Shown here one piece after another: positions 4,348 to 8,203 of a stretch of 8,203 nt of DNA. Source of the DNA: DATKSS01 sp049582065 (lineage in GTDB: Bacteria; Chloroflexota; Dormibacteria; Dormibacterales; Dormibacteraceae); assembly GCA_049582065.1 (NCBI GenBank), contig JBAUTF010000032.1:1-8203 (forward strand), given 5' to 3'. The notes beneath the pieces are model-generated. The model searched no databases. It saw only the letters and a list, made by a program, of their open reading frames with translations, and was not told the origin of the DNA. Numbering within the stretch: position 1 is the stretch's first letter; every line of letters starts with the position of its first letter. Position numbers and translations under genes: made by a program.

Positions 4348-4878
4348 CCAAAGGCTCGTAAGGAACAGAAGGCCGAGCAGGTCGACCAGCTGACCGAGAA
4401 GCTCAAGAAGGCCAAGGTGGCGGTGCTGACCGACTACCGCGGGCTGAAGGTCAGCCAGATCCAGGAGCTGCGAGGCAAGCTCCGCGGTGGCGACGTCGAG
4501 TACCGCGTGATCAAGAACACCCTGGCCCGGCGCGCGGCGGCGGCCGCGGGACACCCGGCGCTCGAGTCGACGTTCAAGGGACCCGTCGCGATCGCTTTCG
4601 GATACGACGACCTCGGCACTCCTTCCAGGCTCATCAACGAGTTCGTCCGCACGACGCGGTTGAAGCTCGACATCGTGGGTGGGCTGGTGGAGGGCAGGGT
4701 GTTCACGCCCGACCAGATGCGGCAGCTGGCCGACCTGCCGTCGCGCGAGACTCTCCTCGCTCAGCTGCTGGGCACCCTTCAGTCACCCGTGGCCCAGCTC
4801 GTCGGAATCATGCAGACCCCGCTACAGCAGCTCCGTGGAGTGCTCGAGGCGTACAAGACAAAGTTGGAGGCAGCGTAG
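4345..4878 (+). CDS. rplJ: 50S ribosomal protein L10
   Basis: A 177-aa base of the ribosomal stalk that binds 23S rRNA with its N-terminal domain and carries L12 dimers on its C-terminal helix. The N-terminal RNA-binding domain is visible as EQVDQLTEKLKKAKVAVLTD (11-30), YRGLKVSQIQELRGKLR (31-47) and YRVIKNTLARRA (53-64). Further along come TFKGPVAIAFGYDD (76-89) and VGGLVEGRVF (111-120). The C-terminal helix (about 143-176), with SPVAQLVGIM and TPLQQLRGVLEAYK, has room for at least two L12-dimer sites of about ten residues each; the exact number is not resolvable by eye. The start is TTG at 4345, set by the Shine-Dalgarno at 4330-4336. The gene is preceded by an L10-binding leader and attenuator and is followed after 2 nt by rplL, the standard autoregulated pair. 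Confidence 0.96.
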   Translation: MPKARKEQKAEQVDQLTEKLKKAKVAVLTDYRGLKVSQIQELRGKLRGGDVEYRVIKNTLARRAAAAAGHPALESTFKGPVAIAFGYDDLGTPSRLINEFVRTTRLKLDIVGGLVEGRVFTPDQMRQLADLPSRETLLAQLLGTLQSPVAQLVGIMQTPLQQLRGVLEAYKTKLEAA

Positions 4879-4880
4879 GA

Positions 4881-5273
4881 ATGGCGACCAAGATCACCCC
4901 TAAGGATTTCGTCGAGGCCCTGAAAGATTGGAGCATCCTCGACGTCGTCGAGGCCGTGAAGGCCATCGAGGACGAGTTCGGCATCAAGGCTGCGGCCCCC
5001 GTGGCCGTGGCGGCGGCGGCAGGCCCGGCTGCGGGTGCGGCTGCTGAGGCGGAAGAGGAGCAGACCGAGTTCACCGTCAACCTGACTGCGGTCGGCGAAA
5101 GCAAGATCAATGTGATCAAGGCGGTCCGCGAGCTCACCCAGCTTGGCCTGAAGGAGGCCAAGGACCTGGTCGATGCGGCGCCGAAGCCCGTGCTCGAGAA
5201 CGTCAGCAAGGCGGACGCCGAGAAGGCGATCGCAAGGCTGAAGGAAGCGGGCGCGACGGCGGACATGAAGTAA
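4881..5273 (+). CDS. rplL: 50S ribosomal protein L7/L12
   Basis: A 130-aa multi-copy stalk protein that recruits and activates translational GTPases. The N-terminal dimerisation and L10-binding domain is FVEALKDWSILDVVEAVKAI (10-29). A flexible Ala/Gly/Glu-rich hinge spans about 36-61. The C-terminal factor-binding domain begins TEFTVNLTAVGESKINVIKA (62-81), continues VRELTQLGLKEAKDLVD (82-98), and has the signature APKPVLENVSKADAEKAIAR (100-119) followed by LKEAGA. The last residues are TADMK where many homologues have VELK, a minor variation. After Met removal the N terminus would be Ala. GGAGG (4866-4870) lies 10 nt upstream. rplL usually needs several-fold more product than rplJ; nothing in the 2-nt gap shows how that is achieved. 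A strong terminator follows. Confidence 0.97.
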   Translation: MATKITPKDFVEALKDWSILDVVEAVKAIEDEFGIKAAAPVAVAAAAGPAAGAAAEAEEEQTEFTVNLTAVGESKINVIKAVRELTQLGLKEAKDLVDAAPKPVLENVSKADAEKAIARLKEAGATADMK

Positions 5274-5295
5274 GGAGCCCCCAAGCCGGGGTGGG

Positions 5296-5328
5296 AAGCC
5301 GGGCTCGCCAGGGCCCGGCTTTCTTTTT
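5296..5328 (+). terminator. intrinsic terminator of the ribosomal block
   Basis: AAGCCGGGC (5296-5304) pairs perfectly with GCCCGGCTT (5313-5321) around an 8-nt loop, followed by TTCTTTTT (5321-5328). It ends the rplJ-rplL transcript 23 nt after the rplL stop. An extra AAGCCGGG copy (5283-5290) could pair with the same 3' arm. On the - strand the hairpin lacks a downstream T-run, so it is not an efficient terminator for the convergent gene. Confidence 0.92.
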
Positions 5329-5338
5329 GCGGTCGCGA

Positions 5339-7774
5339 TCAGGCAGGCCGGCCGGCGGACCCTGCGGGTTTGGGAAGGCGGCTCGCGCCGCTGCGCTCCT
5401 TTCGGAGCCGCCGGGGCCGTTCGACTCCCCGGCGGGCCGGCCCCCGGCCCGGCGGCTGTTGTGGCACCGGGGTGGTGGTCTGCCTGGGGATGGACCTGGC
5501 CACCGAGGACCGTGCTCCCAGGCGCACCGGCTCGCCGTAGTGGTCGAAGGTGAACGGTCTGCCGCGCAGCAGGCTGTACGTGACGCGGGAGTGGTCGATT
5601 CGCACCCTGATGAGTCGGGCGAGAAACGTCATGCGGAAAGTCAGGCGCCGGATGCCGCGCGGCAGGCGGGGCGCAAAACCAAGCGAGTCGCCGTGGTGTC
5701 GCATGCCGCCAAGCCCGGCGACGACCGCCATCCACGCCCCGGCCAGAGAGCCCATGTGAACGCCGTCGCGAACGTTGTGCTCGAGGTCGTCGAGGTCCAT
5801 GAGCGCCGCCTCGCCGAGGTAGTCGTGGGCGAGCTCCAGGTGGCCGACCTCGGCGGCCATCACGGCCTGGGTGCAGGAGGAGAGCGATGAGTCGCGCACG
5901 GTGATCGCTTCGTAGTACGCGAAGTTGCGAGCCTTCTCCTCGGCTGTGAACGCGTCGCCGCGCAGGTGCATCGCGAGCACGAGGTCGGCTTGCTTGATGA
6001 CCTGCTTGCGGTAGAGGTCGAAGTACGGGAAGTGGAGGAAGAGTGGGTACTGGTCGGGGCGCGTATGCGCGAAATCCCAGTGCTGGTGGTCGGTGAACTG
6101 GCCGGCCTGCTGGTGGACGCCGAGCTCCTCGTCGTAGGGAATGAGCATGGCGGCCGCTGCCTTTCGCCAGGCGGCGACCTCGGCCCGGGTGACCTTGAGC
6201 CGGCGCGCGACGCCGGGCTGGTGGCCGGCAGCGTCCGCCGCCGCCACGAGGTTCCGCTGCGCCATCAAGTTTGTGTAGACGTTGTTGTCGGCGACCGCGC
6301 TGTACTCGTCAGGCCCAGTCACGCCGTCGATCCGGAATCGACCCTCGCGGTCTTGGTGTCCGAGCGAAGCCCACAGGCGCGCGGTCTCGATCAGGAGCTC
6401 CGCGCCCGCCGTCCGCTCGAAGTCGGCGTCGCCCGTCGCGGTGATGTAGCGCAGCACGGCGTCCGCGATGTCCGCGTTGATATGGAACGCGGCGGTCGAG
6501 GCGGGCCAGTACCCGGAGCACTCTTCGCCGTGAATGGTCCGCCACGGAAAGGCAGCTCCCTTGAACCCGAGGGCGCGCGCGCGGTCACGGGCCTGCGGCA
6601 GGATCGAGTGGCGCCAGCGCAGGGCGTCGGCCACGGCCGCAGGGGCGGTGTAGGTGAGCACGGGGAGGACGAAGGTCTCGGTGTCCCAGAACGTGTGGCC
6701 GTCGTAGCCGGGCCCGGTGAGACCTTTGGCCGGGATCGAACGCTGCTCTGCGCGCGCCGCGGCCTGCAGGACGTGGAACAGTGCAAACCTGATCGCCTGC
6801 TGCACCTCGGGGTCGCCCTCGATCTCGACGTCGGCCCTGGACCAGAAATCGGCGAGATATCGGCGCTGCGCGGCGACCAGGCCGTCCCATCCATGGCTTG
6901 TCGCCGTGGCCAGAGCTCCCTCGACCTGCGATCGAAGCGCCGGCATGGATCGCAGGCTCGACCAGCCGTATGCGACGAACTTGACCAGGCGAAGACGCTG
7001 CCCGCGCCGGAGCGTGGTGGTGACCGTCGATCGCGCCTGGTCCGCCTCGAACTGGTCGTCGGTTTGCACGCCACGAGGCGCTATGACGGCGTGCTGCATT
7101 CCGGCGGCGACGAGCAAGCGGCTGCGCCTCGTGGAATGGATGAGCACGGCGGCGCCGTCACCCGCCTGCCCGGAGAACTCGCTCACCAGCGGGTGGTCCA
7201 GTGCCTCGGCCGCGCGCGGGTCGCCCGTGGCCGCCCACGTGAGCGGCTCGTTGGCCACGAGCTCCGACTGGACGACGAGGTCCACCGGCCCGTCGACCGC
7301 CTCGACCTCGTACATGATCGCCGCCAACGCGCGGTGGACCAGCGACACCATTCGCGTCGAGCGAACCCTGACACGGCGGTGCGCTGGCGACTCCCAGTCC
7401 GCGGTCCGGCGCAGCAGCCCGGTCTTCAGGTCGAGCACCCGCTCGTGCGAATGGAGCTTGCCGTAGCGAACGTCGAACGGCTCGTCGTCGACGAGGAGCC
7501 GGATGATCTTGCCGTCGGTGACGTTGACGATTGTCTGGCCCGCCTCCGGGTAGCCGTACGCCGGCTCCGCGTAGGGGAGGGGAACCTCTTCGTACACCGC
7601 GTTGAGGTACGAGCCGGGGATGACATGGGGCTCGCCTTCGTCCAGGTTGGCGCGCCAACCGATATGCCCGTTGGAGAGGGCGAAGACGGACTCGGTCTGA
7701 GCCATGAGGTCGAGGTCGAGGTCTGTCTCATGGACGGCCCATGGCTCGACGCGGAAGCAGCCCTGACGGATCAC
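5339..7774 (-). CDS. GH65 family glycoside phosphorylase/hydrolase
   Basis: An 811-aa glycoside hydrolase family 65 protein; the family contains maltose, trehalose, kojibiose and nigerose phosphorylases and a few hydrolases. Phosphorylases invert an alpha-glucoside plus phosphate to beta-glucose-1-phosphate and a sugar acceptor. The N-terminal beta-sandwich covers about 1-270, with ETDLDLDLMAQTESVFALSN (16-35). The (alpha/alpha)6 catalytic barrel follows, with GHTFWDTETF (359-368), VTGPDEYSA (485-493) holding the catalytic acid Glu490, the phosphate-region KQADLVL (594-600), DSSLSSCTQAVMAAEVGH (628-645) and RDGVHMGSLAGAW (669-681). The C-terminal beta-sheet ends near GEPVRLG (747-753), then a 57-residue Pro/Arg-rich tail. 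The GTG start overlaps the upstream stop (GTGA, 7771-7774), implying coupled translation with the beta-PGM-like gene. No signal peptide, so cytosolic. The KQAD motif favours phosphorylase activity; the disaccharide cannot be read from sequence alone. Confidence 0.93.
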   Translation of the reverse strand: MIRQGCFRVEPWAVHETDLDLDLMAQTESVFALSNGHIGWRANLDEGEPHVIPGSYLNAVYEEVPLPYAEPAYGYPEAGQTIVNVTDGKIIRLLVDDEPFDVRYGKLHSHERVLDLKTGLLRRTADWESPAHRRVRVRSTRMVSLVHRALAAIMYEVEAVDGPVDLVVQSELVANEPLTWAATGDPRAAEALDHPLVSEFSGQAGDGAAVLIHSTRRSRLLVAAGMQHAVIAPRGVQTDDQFEADQARSTVTTTLRRGQRLRLVKFVAYGWSSLRSMPALRSQVEGALATATSHGWDGLVAAQRRYLADFWSRADVEIEGDPEVQQAIRFALFHVLQAAARAEQRSIPAKGLTGPGYDGHTFWDTETFVLPVLTYTAPAAVADALRWRHSILPQARDRARALGFKGAAFPWRTIHGEECSGYWPASTAAFHINADIADAVLRYITATGDADFERTAGAELLIETARLWASLGHQDREGRFRIDGVTGPDEYSAVADNNVYTNLMAQRNLVAAADAAGHQPGVARRLKVTRAEVAAWRKAAAAMLIPYDEELGVHQQAGQFTDHQHWDFAHTRPDQYPLFLHFPYFDLYRKQVIKQADLVLAMHLRGDAFTAEEKARNFAYYEAITVRDSSLSSCTQAVMAAEVGHLELAHDYLGEAALMDLDDLEHNVRDGVHMGSLAGAWMAVVAGLGGMRHHGDSLGFAPRLPRGIRRLTFRMTFLARLIRVRIDHSRVTYSLLRGRPFTFDHYGEPVRLGARSSVARSIPRQTTTPVPQQPPGRGPARRGVERPRRLRKERSGASRLPKPAGSAGRPA

Positions 7775-8203
7775 CGGCGCTCGCGCATGAGCTCGGCGAG
7801 GTCGTGGACGACGACGTCGGCGCCGTGCGCGCGCAGTGCGGCAGCCTGTCCGGTGCGGTCGACTCCGACCACCAGCGCGAAACCGCCGGCGCGTCCGGCT
7901 TCGACGCCGGCGAGCGCATCCTCGTACACGGCCGCCTCGCTGGCGCGCGCACCCAGCATGCGGGCCGCCCTGAGATAGGTATCTGGAGCCGGCTTGCCCT
8001 TCAGGTGTTCCGCCTCCGCCACCTTGCCGTCGACCTGCCCGTCGAAGAGACCGTCCAGCTTCGCCGCCCTGAGCACCTCGCTGCAGTTCCTGCTCGACGA
8101 AACGACCGCGGTCCTCAGACCGGCCTCGCGTGCCGCGTGCAGGTAGCGCACCGATCCCTTGTATGGCGTCACGCCGTCGCGATGGATCAGATCCAGGAAG
8201 AGC
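7771..8203 (-). CDS. beta-phosphoglucomutase-like HAD protein (5' end outside window)
   Basis: The C-terminal 143 residues of a HAD-superfamily phosphotransferase; the frame stays open to the window edge, so the N terminus with the catalytic DxD and part of the cap is missing. An internal GTG at 8172 is simply a Val codon, because coding resemblance (LFLDLIHRDGV) continues upstream of it. HAD motif II is seen as TAVVSSSRNC, motif III as the Lys within HLKGKPAPDTYLRAA, and motif IV as VYEDALAGVEAGRAGG with the acidic ED pair. This arrangement and the SSSRN stretch match beta-phosphoglucomutases, which turn beta-glucose-1-phosphate into glucose-6-phosphate. It directly precedes and overlaps the GH65 gene, whose likely product is that substrate. 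The pairing, known also in mycobacteria (Rv3400-Rv3401, from memory), supports the assignment; a general sugar phosphatase remains possible. Confidence 0.85.
   Translation of the reverse strand, partial: LFLDLIHRDGVTPYKGSVRYLHAAREAGLRTAVVSSSRNCSEVLRAAKLDGLFDGQVDGKVAEAEHLKGKPAPDTYLRAARMLGARASEAAVYEDALAGVEAGRAGGFALVVGVDRTGQAAALRAHGADVVVHDLAELMRERR

Noticed and set aside
5966..7978. Long + strand open frame of 670 codons opposite the GH65 and HAD genes
   Set aside because: Its translation is Val/Arg/Glu/Asp-rich with no recognisable motif, and it spans both real - strand genes. High GC content keeps antisense frames open.
8170..8172. GTG at 8172 as the start of the HAD gene
   Set aside because: The frame continues to the window edge with beta-PGM-like residues (LFLDLIHRDGV), and a start here would delete the catalytic DxD motif. 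The gene is treated as cut by the window.

Overview
This is a GC-rich bacterial chromosomal window centred on the conserved translation/transcription block rpmG-secE-nusG-rplK-rplA-[GNAT]-rplJ-rplL, all on the + strand (1222-5273). Carbon-metabolism genes on the - strand flank it. NusG is short (185 aa) and lacks the long N-terminal extension usual in Actinobacteria. Together with the gene order and GC content this suggests a Chloroflexota or Dormibacterota-like soil lineage. That placement is an inference from memory of protein style; no search was run.

Layout. 2-1102 (-): an isocitrate/isopropylmalate-family dehydrogenase, divergent from the ribosomal block. 1103-1221: the divergent intergenic region, with promoter-like motifs and a hairpin followed by a T-rich run. 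1222-2171: rpmG, secE and nusG, separated by 4 and 1 nt. 2172-2304: rplK leader with two GC-rich hairpins, one of which could bring a distant Shine-Dalgarno sequence close to the start codon. 2305-3469: rplK and rplA, 4 nt apart. 3470-3678: a gene-free stretch with a dense series of inverted repeats and no recognised function. 3679-4233: a RimJ/RimL-type GNAT acetyltransferase at a position where the canonical operon has no gene. 4212-4343: a perfect TATAAT inside the acetyltransferase tail, then an L10 (rplJ) leader aptamer and a transcription attenuator. 4345-5273: rplJ (TTG start) and rplL, followed by a strong intrinsic terminator. 5339-8203 (-): a GH65 glycoside phosphorylase/hydrolase and, overlapping it by 4 nt, a beta-phosphoglucomutase-like HAD protein cut by the window edge.

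How the parts work together. SecE is the essential translocon subunit and NusG the universal elongation factor. L33, L11, L1, L10 and L12 are large-subunit proteins, with L11, L10 and L12 forming the stalk. rplJ-rplL looks like a separately regulated unit: its own promoter fires directly into an L10-binding leader, whose terminator hairpin also contains the rplJ ribosome-binding site. rpoBC does not follow rplL; the block ends in a terminator facing a convergent metabolic operon. GH65 and beta-PGM form a coherent disaccharide-salvage pair: phosphorolysis of an alpha-glucoside to beta-glucose-1-phosphate, then isomerisation to glucose-6-phosphate.

The most interesting parts are the L10 leader/attenuator with its embedded promoter, the acetyltransferase upstream of rplJ-rplL, the orphan structured region 3481-3659, and the rplK leader. 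I see no mobile element, CRISPR array, tRNA or rRNA, and no convincing new multi-gene system.
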